The notes below the pieces were generated by a model, which did not search any database, was not told where the DNA came from, and saw nothing but the letters and a program-made list of their open reading frames with translations. DNA of 64,000 nucleotides from DASVWZ01 sp963715675 (GTDB taxonomy: Bacteria > Acidobacteriota > Terriglobia > Terriglobales > Acidobacteriaceae): contig OY970265.1 of the NCBI GenBank assembly GCA_963715675.1, positions 4,464,001 to 4,528,000 on the forward strand, written 5' to 3'. Positions 1-6,574 of this stretch are shown in pieces (the stretch's first letter is position 1; the number at the start of each line of letters is the position of its first letter). The translations under genes were made by a program, and so were the position numbers.

Positions 1-561
1 AACGCAGGACTACGGCAACTGGTCAAGAATCTTTCGGTCACCGATGAGCGCTCCGGATTGTTGAAACGAGCTTCGTATCTCGACCTGTTGATGGCGGAAA
101 CCAAGCGCAACCTCCAACAGAGCACGCCGCTGACCGTGCTGCTCATGCGGTTCGGCGAGAAGGCAGCCATGCTGAAAGAGCTTGGGGAATCCGGGCTGGA
201 AGGCACCATGCAGCAGATCGGGCAATTGTTTGCCGGCAATATCCGTCAAAACGATCTGGCCTTCCGCTACGAGACAGCAACCATTGCCATCGTGCTGGGC
301 GAGACCGCCGCACGGGAAGCGGTGATGGCAGCGGAGAAGTTGCAGAGGCTGCTGGCTCAGGTGAAGCTGCCCGAGGGCGCGGAAGCCCTGCGTTTTAATG
401 CCGGTCTGGCCCAGGCAGTGTTGCGAACCGAGTATGACCCCGTGGATATCGTCACCGAAGTGATCAATCGGGCCGAGCAGGCGCTCCATTCTTCCGTGGG
501 CCAAGGCCCGGGAAAAATTGTTGGATTAGAAGCCTCCATCGCGGCCGCAGCCGTGGCCTAG
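1..561 (+). CDS. Degenerate GGDEF-type domain protein, C-terminal part
   Basis: The frame is open from the first base of the window, so the N-terminus is missing; 186 codons remain. The segment VTDERSGLLKRASYLDLL resembles the entry of a diguanylate cyclase domain (DxLTGLxNRRxF), and the end (AGLAQAV...INRAEQALHSS) resembles its last helices. Where GGDEF should stand the protein reads RYETATIAIVL, so the catalytic signature is gone. I infer a non-catalytic GGDEF-fold domain, perhaps a sensor or binding module; upstream domains lie outside the window. The gene is followed by a repeat element rather than an obvious terminator. Confidence 0.6.
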   Translation, partial: NAGLRQLVKNLSVTDERSGLLKRASYLDLLMAETKRNLQQSTPLTVLLMRFGEKAAMLKELGESGLEGTMQQIGQLFAGNIRQNDLAFRYETATIAIVLGETAAREAVMAAEKLQRLLAQVKLPEGAEALRFNAGLAQAVLRTEYDPVDIVTEVINRAEQALHSSVGQGPGKIVGLEASIAAAAVA

Positions 562-673
562 GAATTGACTCATCGAATCATTGAGTGATTCAATCATGGA
601 GTGATTGAATTCATGCACCAATGACTCAATGAGTCAATGATCGAATCATTCAATCCCTCATTCCAGGAAACTC
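562..673. repeat. Intergenic repeat element, TGANTCA family
   Basis: About 110 bp made almost entirely of variants of TGATTCA/TGACTCA joined as ATTGAATCATTGAGTCA-like text. Two arms flank a short centre near 640 and are mutually complementary because the 7-mer is itself palindromic. It ends a few bases before the thiolase start codon. The same family recurs at 21189-21297. Confidence 0.8.
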
Positions 674-1873
674 ATGTTGAAGCCAGGCGAGATTGCAATC
701 ATAAGTGGCGCACGCACGCCCTTCGGGCGTTATTGCGGCAAATTGAAAGACTTTACGGCACAAGAGTTGGGGGCGGTGGCAGCCAAAGGAGCGTTGGAGC
801 GTGCGGGAGTCGATCCCAAAGAGGTCGATCATGCCGTCTTTGGCAATGCGCAGCAGACTTCCGGGGACGCGCTGTACGGCGCGCGCCACGTGGGACTGCG
901 CGCCGGGCTGCCGATCGAGACGCCCGCGCTTACCGTGAACCGGCTATGCGGGTCGGGCATGCAGGCGATGGTGAATGCGGCGCAGATGATTCAGTTGGGT
1001 GAAGCCAATGTCGTGCTGGCGGGCGGTATGGAGGCCATGTCGCAGGCGCCGTTCGTGATCCGCGGACGCGACGGCTTCACGCTGGCTCCCGGCGGCAAGA
1101 TGGAAGACTCGCTGATGGTTGCGCTGCTCGATACCTATTGCGGGCTGTACATGGCCAACACTGCTGAGCTTTACGGCGAGCAGCAGAGCATCTCGCGGCA
1201 GGCGCAGGATGAATTCGCGCTGCGCTCGCAGCAGACGGCGGACGCCGCGTATAAAGAAGGACGCATCCAGGCGGAACTGGTTCCGGTGCCGCTCAAGGAC
1301 CGCAAGGGCGAGCCAAGTGGCGAAATGTTTACCGAGGATGATCATCGCCGTCCGCAGACCACGATGGAGGGGCTGGCGAAGTTGAAGCCGGCCTTTGGGA
1401 AAAACGGTTCGGTCACGGCGGGGAATGCGAGCGGAATTGTGGACGGCGGCGCGGCCGTGGTCATCATGTCGCTGGTGGAAGCGACCAAGCGCAGTCTAAA
1501 GCCGATGGGGCGCATTGTGAGCTGGGGCATTGCGGGGGTCGATCCGAAACTGATGGGCCGAGGACCGGTGCCGGCAACCAAGATCGCGCTGCAAAAGGCC
1601 GGGCTGACGCTGGACTACATCGACCTGATTGAAGTGAACGAAGCATTCGCGGCACAGTACCTGGCAGTGGAGAAAGAGCTGGGCCTGGACCGCGAAAAAG
1701 TGAATGTCAACGGCGGCGCGATTGCGCTCGGACATCCGCTGGGCGCGACCGGCACGCGGCTGGTGATTACGCTGCTCTACGAACTGCATCGCAGAAAGAA
1801 GAAGTACGGCCTGGCGACCGCGTGCATTGGCGGCGGGCAGGGCATCGCGATGATTGTGGAGAGCTTGAACTAG
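674..1873 (+). CDS. Acetyl-CoA acetyltransferase (thiolase)
   Basis: A 399-residue thiolase that condenses or cleaves acyl-CoA with CoA in the cytoplasm. All active-site elements are visible: the acyl-accepting Cys92 in NRLCGSGMQAM, His354 in GHPLGATGTR, and Cys384 in CIGGGQG. Length fits the family. ATG 674 gives the typical N-terminus (EIAIISGARTPFG). It is followed by a 3-hydroxyacyl-CoA dehydrogenase and, further on, an enoyl-CoA hydratase, so together they form a C4-CoA or beta-oxidation module. Direction of flux (degradation versus butyryl/PHB-type synthesis) cannot be told from sequence. Confidence 0.95.
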   Translation: MLKPGEIAIISGARTPFGRYCGKLKDFTAQELGAVAAKGALERAGVDPKEVDHAVFGNAQQTSGDALYGARHVGLRAGLPIETPALTVNRLCGSGMQAMVNAAQMIQLGEANVVLAGGMEAMSQAPFVIRGRDGFTLAPGGKMEDSLMVALLDTYCGLYMANTAELYGEQQSISRQAQDEFALRSQQTADAAYKEGRIQAELVPVPLKDRKGEPSGEMFTEDDHRRPQTTMEGLAKLKPAFGKNGSVTAGNASGIVDGGAAVVIMSLVEATKRSLKPMGRIVSWGIAGVDPKLMGRGPVPATKIALQKAGLTLDYIDLIEVNEAFAAQYLAVEKELGLDREKVNVNGGAIALGHPLGATGTRLVITLLYELHRRKKKYGLATACIGGGQGIAMIVESLN

Positions 1874-1969
1874 TTTTTCGCACGAATCACACGGATGAAA
1901 GCAAACATTTCAGTTCTTTCTCTGTGATAATCCGTGCAATGCGTGGCAATATTTTCTTCGGGAGCAATC
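1874..1969. repeat. Intergenic inverted repeat, CACGAAT-CACGGAT family
   Basis: The left part reads CACGAATCACACGGAT and the right part ATCCGTGCAATGCGTGG; the right arm reverse-complemented resembles the left at most positions, so a long imperfect hairpin is possible. It ends at the GGAG that probably serves the downstream gene. Related text occurs at 4884-4910. Confidence 0.6.
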
Positions 1970-2863
1970 ATGGAGATCAAGAGAGTCGGAGTACTTGGTT
2001 GTGGGCTTATGGGATCGGGCATTGCGCAGGTGAGCGCGATGGCGGGATTCGAAGTCACAGTGCTTGAAGTTGAGCAGAAGTTTCTCGACAAGGGTTTTGC
2101 GGGGATTGAAAAATCGCTGGCCAAGTTCGCCGAGCGCCCGGTCGAAAAAGGCGGCATCACGGCGGAGCAAAAAGACGCCATTCGCGCGCGGCTCAAGGGC
2201 ACGACCAACATGCAGGACCTTGCGGGCTGCGACATTGTGGTTGAGGCTGTGATCGAGAATCTCGGCGAAAAGAAAAAGATGTACGCCGCGCTCGACGGCA
2301 TCGTGAAGAAGGATGCGATCTTTGCCTCGAACACTTCGTCGATTTCGATTACCGAGCTGATGACGGCAACCCAGCGTCCGGAGAGATTTATCGGGCTGCA
2401 TTTTTTTAATCCGGTGCCTCTGATGAAACTCGTCGAAGTCGTGCGGACCATTGCCACCGCGGATGACGTCTACGACACCGCTTACGAATTTGGCAAGAGG
2501 CTGGGCAAGGTTCCGGTGCGCACCAGCGATAAGACCGGATTCATCGTGAACCGGCTGCTGGTGCCGTATCTGCTGGATGCGATCCGTGCGTACGAAGAAG
2601 GCGTGGGCTCGATCGCAGACATCGACAACGCGATGAGGCTGGGCTGCGGATATCCGATGGGGCCGTTTACCCTGCTCGATTTCGTCGGCCTGGATACGAC
2701 CTACTACATCACGCACGTGATGTACGACGAGTTCAAAGAACGCCGATTTGCCTCGCCTCCGCTGCTGAAGCGGCTGGTGATGGCGGGCTGGTATGGACGG
2801 AAGTCAGGCAAGGGGTTCTATGATTATTCGGACCCGAACAATCCGAAGGCGAATAAGCTATAA
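1970..2863 (+). CDS. 3-hydroxybutyryl-CoA dehydrogenase (3-hydroxyacyl-CoA dehydrogenase)
   Basis: A 297-residue NAD(P)-dependent dehydrogenase acting on 3-hydroxyacyl-CoA/acetoacyl-CoA. The Rossmann motif GxGxxG is at residues 10-15 (LGCGLMGSG). The catalytic His lies in GLHFFNPVPLMKLVE, and the C-terminal half shows the family pattern DKTGFIVNRLLVPYL...GCGYPMGPFTLLDFVGLD. ATG 1970 is chosen over the in-frame ATG 1934 because it starts at the Rossmann strand and has GGAG six bases upstream. Cytoplasmic; works with the thiolase just upstream. Confidence 0.93.
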   Translation: MEIKRVGVLGCGLMGSGIAQVSAMAGFEVTVLEVEQKFLDKGFAGIEKSLAKFAERPVEKGGITAEQKDAIRARLKGTTNMQDLAGCDIVVEAVIENLGEKKKMYAALDGIVKKDAIFASNTSSISITELMTATQRPERFIGLHFFNPVPLMKLVEVVRTIATADDVYDTAYEFGKRLGKVPVRTSDKTGFIVNRLLVPYLLDAIRAYEEGVGSIADIDNAMRLGCGYPMGPFTLLDFVGLDTTYYITHVMYDEFKERRFASPPLLKRLVMAGWYGRKSGKGFYDYSDPNNPKANKL

Positions 2864-2950
2864 CTTCCGGGCCACGAATTTCTGGGATGAACACGGATTT
2901 GTTTTACCACAGAGACACCGAGGCACCGGGAGAAGCCAAGAAAATCGGCC
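2864..2950. repeat. Intergenic repeat, ACAGAGACACCGAGG family
   Basis: The gap contains CCACGAATTTCTGGGATG followed by ACCACAGAGACACCGAGG, a low-complexity run of ACAGAG/ACGGAG units. A sister copy is at 4924-4945. It separates the dehydrogenase from a small conserved gene. Confidence 0.6.
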
Positions 2951-3172
2951 ATGAGCGAAGTCATTTTCATTCCGCTGAAAGAAGAGGGCGTTGATTGCTG
3001 GCGGCCAGTCCACGCGGAGTGTCTGTCGAGTGACATCTATGAGATTACAGTGGATGACGAGCCCGGGGACGAGCATTGGGGCTTTCCCCCTCATGCCAAG
3101 GTGCGTTGCCGGAACCATGCCTTTTCTGACGGCAAAGTCGGGCTGGTGGCTTTTGAATTAGCTGATTTGTGA
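2951..3172 (+). CDS. Small conserved hypothetical protein
   Basis: Encodes 73 residues with the pattern IPLKEEGVDCWRPVHAE...IYEITVDDEPGDEHWGFPPHAKVRC. The arrangement (W-R-P-V near the start, then D-E-x-W-x-F-P-P-x-x-x-V-x-C) reminds me of a small family of unknown function in environmental bacteria, from memory only. No signal peptide or membrane segment. It follows a repeat-filled gap and precedes a toxin-antitoxin pair, which suggests an accessory patch inside the acyl-CoA module. The ribosome site is weak. Confidence 0.55.
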   Translation: MSEVIFIPLKEEGVDCWRPVHAECLSSDIYEITVDDEPGDEHWGFPPHAKVRCRNHAFSDGKVGLVAFELADL

Positions 3173-3231
3173 CGGTCCTCCTAGTCGGCGACACAGGACG
3201 CGAGACTGGCAAAGAACCTTTTCTCGTCCAG

Positions 3232-3513
3232 TTACCGTGAATAGACTTCCCGGCGGTGGCCGATGCGGAGGACCACCACTACGAGCCGGTCGTCTTCCAG
3301 GGAGCAGAGCAGGCGGTAGTCGCCGACGCGGTATCTCCAGAATTCGCTAAGCGTGCCCTGAAGCCGCTGGCCGATGGTTCGGGGATCGTCAAGTTTGCCG
3401 ACGCGCTCGTACAGAAATTTCAAGACGCGGCGACCAATCGGCTTGTCCAGTTTGTTGAGTTCTCGCTGAGCGGCAGGGTCGAACTCAATCGTCCACTTTT
3501 GTTTTGAGGCCAT
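3232..3513 (-). CDS. RelE/ParE-type toxin (addiction module)
   Basis: A 93-residue basic protein with the RelE-fold signature WTIEFDPAAQRELNKLDKPIGRRVLKFL and the C-terminal strand pattern YRVGDYRLLCSLEDDRLVVVVLRIGHRREVY. RelE relatives cleave mRNA on ribosomes and ParE relatives poison gyrase; the sequence does not decide which, though VLRIGHRREVY is RelE-like. Its start overlaps the end of the upstream antitoxin gene by 29 bp, so the pair is translated from one mRNA. Confidence 0.88.
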   Translation of the reverse strand: MASKQKWTIEFDPAAQRELNKLDKPIGRRVLKFLYERVGKLDDPRTIGQRLQGTLSEFWRYRVGDYRLLCSLEDDRLVVVVLRIGHRREVYSR

Positions 3514-3721
3514 AACGGCGCATTACTTTTTCGAGCGGAACCGTACGAACGCGCCCGGCGCGAATTTCTGCGAGACGCTTCTCGGCCAGATAGATGTCTT
3601 CCAGGTCGTCAAGGTGCTCTAGGATAGCCTCGCGGGCGTAATATGTCTTGGTACGGCCGGTGCGCTTGGCGAGGCGGTCCAGGCGCTTCTCGATTTTCTC
3701 TGGAAGGCGAATGGCAAGCAT
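3485..3721 (-). CDS. Antitoxin, RelB/ribbon-helix-helix type
   Basis: A 78-residue protein beginning LAIRLPEKIEKRLDRLAKRTGRTKTYYAREAILEHLDDLEDIYLAEKRL, the usual ribbon-helix-helix DNA-binding N-terminus (strand, two helices) followed by a charged tail that would wrap the toxin. First gene of a two-gene minus-strand operon with the RelE-like toxin. A perfect palindrome overlapping a TATAAT lies just upstream, consistent with autorepression by the antitoxin-toxin complex. Confidence 0.88.
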   Translation of the reverse strand: MLAIRLPEKIEKRLDRLAKRTGRTKTYYAREAILEHLDDLEDIYLAEKRLAEIRAGRVRTVPLEKVMRRYGLKTKVDD

Positions 3722-3731
3722 GTTGTCTGCT

Positions 3732-3753
3732 CCTGCTATACAATTATAGCAGG
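3732..3753 (-). promoter_or_regulatory. Palindromic operator and -10 of the toxin-antitoxin operon
   Basis: Perfect 9-bp arms CCTGCTATA and TATAGCAGG are separated by CAAT. Read on the minus strand the centre contains TATAAT, a consensus -10, about 21 bp from the antitoxin ATG. A repressor on the palindrome would block RNA polymerase directly; I saw no good -35. Confidence 0.7.
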
Positions 3754-3766
3754 CCGAGAGCTATCG

Positions 3767-4067
3767 ATGGTGAGTGGGATAAACAGGTCCGCGATGTTTG
3801 ACAAATGCCGCTTATGTCTGGAGCTTGGCGAACTACAGCGCAGCCATCTCCTTCCGAAAGCTTTGTACCGGTCCTGGCATGACGATGCTCGGAGACACGG
3901 GCGTATTTCTGGAGGGAGGATGCACTTCGATCCTTCAAGCTCCCCACCCGATTTTTGTTGGAGCCTTTGGTGATAGAGTTGCCCAAGACGATCAAATGCG
4001 AAAATTGGGGAAGATCCCACCAAGGGGGTATACCACGCCGCTGTTGGAAGGCGTTGAGAAATTCTGA
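3767..4067 (+). pseudogene. Remnant of an HNH-like zinc-finger protein
   Basis: ATG 3794 opens DKCRLCLELGELQRSHLLPKALYRSW, which resembles the start of environmental HNH-like proteins (CxLC, then SHxxPKxxYR). The frame stops at 3973 after about 60 codons, where relatives as I recall them run to 200 or more. Downstream, another frame gives PKTIKCENWG, as if the gene continued after a frameshift and deletion. Interpreted as a decayed gene beside the toxin-antitoxin pair. The family match is from memory of the pattern only. Confidence 0.4.
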
Positions 4068-4094
4068 GCACTAATCGCCGACTGGCACAAATCT

Positions 4095-4877
4095 ATGAAC
4101 TACGAAAATATACTTCTCGAAAAGAAAAACTCCATTGCTTACGTCACCGTCAACCGGCCGAAGGTGCTCAACGCGCTGAACATGGCGACCATGGAAGAGC
4201 TGCGCGCGGCCTTTACCGATATCAAGAGCGACCCGTCGATCCGCGTAGCTATCATGACCGGTTCGGGCGAGAAAGCGTTCATCGCCGGTGCTGATATCGG
4301 CGAACTCTCCAAGCACGACGCGGTGAGCGGCAAGGAATATACCCACAAGGGGCAATCGGTTCTCGATTTGATTGAAAACCTGGGCAAGCCGGTGATCGCC
4401 TGCATCAACGGCTTCGCGCTGGGCGGCGGATGCGAAATCGCCATGGCGTGCACATTCCGCCTGGCCAGCGATAACGCCAAACTCGGGCAGCCCGAAGTGA
4501 AGCTGGGAATCATGCCGGGATACGGCGGCACGCAGCGCCTGCCACGCCTGGTCGGTAAGGGCGTCGCCATGCAGATTCTGCTGGCGGGGGAAATGATCAC
4601 GGCACAGGAAGCGCATCGGATTGGTTTGGTGAACGAAGTTACAGCGGCGGCCGAGTTGATTCCCCGGGCCGAAGCCATCGCGCAGAAAATCATCGCCAAC
4701 GCTCCGCTCGCCGTGCAGTACGCGATGGAAGCGGTGAACAAAGGCATGGAGATGACGCTGGCGGAAGGACTGTATCTGGAAGCCGCGCTGTTTGGCGTGT
4801 GCTGCGCGACCGAAGACAAGAAAGAGGGCACCACGGCGTTTCTGGAGAAGCGGACTGCGCAGTTCAAAGGCCGGTAG
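4095..4877 (+). CDS. Enoyl-CoA hydratase (crotonase family)
   Basis: A 260-residue crotonase-fold enzyme that hydrates 2-enoyl-CoA. Oxyanion-hole loops are visible in AFIAGADIGEL and NGFALGGGCEIAM. Both acidic residues needed for hydratase activity are present: Glu114 (GGGCEIAM) and Glu134 (GQPEVKLG), so it is more likely a true hydratase than an isomerase variant. It completes the thiolase/dehydrogenase set upstream, from which it is separated by the toxin-antitoxin patch. Cytoplasmic. Confidence 0.93.
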   Translation: MNYENILLEKKNSIAYVTVNRPKVLNALNMATMEELRAAFTDIKSDPSIRVAIMTGSGEKAFIAGADIGELSKHDAVSGKEYTHKGQSVLDLIENLGKPVIACINGFALGGGCEIAMACTFRLASDNAKLGQPEVKLGIMPGYGGTQRLPRLVGKGVAMQILLAGEMITAQEAHRIGLVNEVTAAAELIPRAEAIAQKIIANAPLAVQYAMEAVNKGMEMTLAEGLYLEAALFGVCCATEDKKEGTTAFLEKRTAQFKGR

Positions 4878-5032
4878 AGCGTGGCCACGGATTTTCGCGG
4901 ATTCACAGGGATCAACGGCAGATCCACCACGGAGACACGGAGAAGAACTGAGGATATTCTGACTAAGTACAGATTCGAAGTTGGATCCCGCACGGGCAAG
5001 GACGCCCGCGTCTACATCGTCGACTAAGGTTC
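4878..5032. repeat. Composite intergenic repeat (CACGGAT, ACGGAGACACGGAG, GGACGCCCGCGTCTACAT)
   Basis: Three repeat texts follow each other: CCACGGATTTTCGCGGATTC, then CCACGGAGACACGGAGAA, then CACGGGCAAGGACGCCCGCG with CTACAT. The second is a sister of 2906-2930 and the third of about 51663-51690. No gene or promoter is evident. Confidence 0.55.
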
Positions 5033-5959
5033 ATGCTGAAATCCATTCATATCGGACGATACACCAGCAAGACAGAAGATTTCCGCAAGCTCGTCGAGTT
5101 TTTTTCGGCAATTGGCTTTGAGCGAGTGGCGACCGAGCAGAGCGCGGACCGCTCGGCGGTTCTGTCCGCGCCCCTGGGCCTGCTGAGCGTCAACACGCTT
5201 CCGCCGAAGTATGCGCCGGAAGTGATCGACCGGCTGAAGGATGTTGCCCGGCTGGTGGTGCTGGAAGTGACCAATCCGGATGATGTGTTCGCGATTGCGC
5301 AGAAGATGATGTTCAAGGTGCTGGCGGATGCGATTTCGGATTCCGGCCGCAGTTTCTCTCTCGAATTGCCGGGAGAAATGGTTGTGACCGTCCACGGAGA
5401 GCCGGGGCCACCCGCGGCCGCAACCGAAGGTGGACTCAGCGCGCAGGGCAAGCGGTTTGCGATTGTGGTCAGCCGGTTCAACGCGTTTATCACCGAGCGG
5501 CTGCTGGCGGGCGCGCTGGACGGTCTTCGCCGGGCGGGGGCCGCAGAAGAAGAGATTCGGGTGGTTCGCGTGCCGGGCAGCTTTGAGATTCCATCGGTGG
5601 CGCGGGCGCTCGCCGAAACCAGAAAATATGATGCCATTGTCTGCCTGGGCTGTCTGTTGCGAGGCGACACCGCGCACTACGACGTGATCGTCAACGAAGT
5701 CACGCGGGGGATCGGGCAATCGGCGCAGGAGACTGGGGTTCCCCACGCGTTTGGGGTATTGACTTGTGAGACGCTGGAGCAGGCCATCGATCGCGCCGGG
5801 CTGAAGATGGGCAACAAAGGGTTCGAAGCGGCGCTGGCGGCGGTGGAGATGGCGAATCTGAAGAAAGCCGTCGTCGGTCGTTGGTCGCCGGTCACTGGCA
5901 ACAGCAAGACCAAAGGACGAAAGTCCGGCCGCTCCTCGAAAGCCAGATCGAAGCGCTGA
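5033..5959 (+). CDS. ribH: VOC-like domain fused to 6,7-dimethyl-8-ribityllumazine synthase
   Basis: 308 residues. Residues ~139-290 are a full lumazine synthase (penultimate riboflavin step): KRFAIVVSRFNAFIT, the substrate loop PGSFEIP, and catalytic His215 in RGDTAHYDV. Residues 1-125 look like a glyoxalase/VOC-type fold (IHIGRYTSKTEDFRKLVEFFSAIGFE ... VTVHGEP) without clear metal ligands, joined by a Pro/Ala linker at ~124-138. A Lys/Arg-rich tail (~20 residues) ends the protein. Usual RibH length is ~155, so the N-terminal domain is extra. ATG 5378 inside the frame has GGGAG only 2 bases away, so a separate shorter product is less likely. nusB follows, the classical ribH-nusB order. Confidence 0.9.
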   Translation: MLKSIHIGRYTSKTEDFRKLVEFFSAIGFERVATEQSADRSAVLSAPLGLLSVNTLPPKYAPEVIDRLKDVARLVVLEVTNPDDVFAIAQKMMFKVLADAISDSGRSFSLELPGEMVVTVHGEPGPPAAATEGGLSAQGKRFAIVVSRFNAFITERLLAGALDGLRRAGAAEEEIRVVRVPGSFEIPSVARALAETRKYDAIVCLGCLLRGDTAHYDVIVNEVTRGIGQSAQETGVPHAFGVLTCETLEQAIDRAGLKMGNKGFEAALAAVEMANLKKAVVGRWSPVTGNSKTKGRKSGRSSKARSKR

Positions 5960-6136
5960 AGACTCTGGGTCGCTTTGGTCGTCGGCTGCCGCAAGGTTAG
6001 AGCGCGAGGCGAAGCTGCTTCCCTGACGGCAAAGTCAAAGCGCTAAGGACTCTTTACTTACTCCAAAAAGACGTAGACTGAATCTACCGCCGTCAAGCGA
6101 TGCGCGAACGACCCACGACGGACGACCAACGGCCAC
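5960..6136. repeat. Intergenic repeat element, TTGGTCG family
   Basis: The left end reads TTGGTCGTCGGCTG and the right end GAACGACC...GACGGACGACCAACGG, i.e. the same 7-mer inverted. The centre is unrelated sequence. The right arm ends 4-6 bases before the nusB ATG. Confidence 0.6.
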
Positions 6137-6550
6137 ATGGGCACCAGAAGAAAATCCCGTGAACTCGTACTGCAAATGCTCTTTCAGGCTGACATGGGGA
6201 AGCAGACTCCGGAGCAGGTGCGGCGCATTTTTTGGGGCGAGCACAATTCTGCACAGGAGGATGTGCGGGGTTTTGCCGAGGATCTGTTTCGTGTGGCTAC
6301 GGACCGCTCCGCGGAGGTCGACACGCTCATCGAGCGTCATGCCGAGCACTGGCGGATGGAGCGGATGGCTGCTGTGGATCGCAACCTGCTGCGGGCCGCC
6401 GTAGCGGAAATGATGGGCTTCCCGGCGACGCCGCGTGCGGTGGTGATCAACGAGGCGCTGGAAATCGCTCGCAGGTTTTCCAGTCCCGAGTCGGTGCAGT
6501 TCATCAATGGCGTGCTGGACAGCATAGGCCGCGACCTGGAAAAAGCTTAG
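6137..6550 (+). CDS. nusB: Transcription antitermination factor NusB
   Basis: 137 residues, the family's normal size. NusB pairs with ribosomal protein S10 (NusE) on boxA RNA to keep rRNA transcription processive. Recognisable stretches are RRKSRELVLQMLFQADM at the start, helix pattern AAVDRNLLRAAVAEMM, and VINEALEIARRFSSPESVQFINGVLDSI at the end. It follows ribH; its stop is 24 bp from the convergent lipoprotein gene and no terminator hairpin is visible in that gap. Confidence 0.95.
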   Translation: MGTRRKSRELVLQMLFQADMGKQTPEQVRRIFWGEHNSAQEDVRGFAEDLFRVATDRSAEVDTLIERHAEHWRMERMAAVDRNLLRAAVAEMMGFPATPRAVVINEALEIARRFSSPESVQFINGVLDSIGRDLEKA

Positions 6551-6574
6551 GAAAGAGGGCTCCAACTCCATTCC

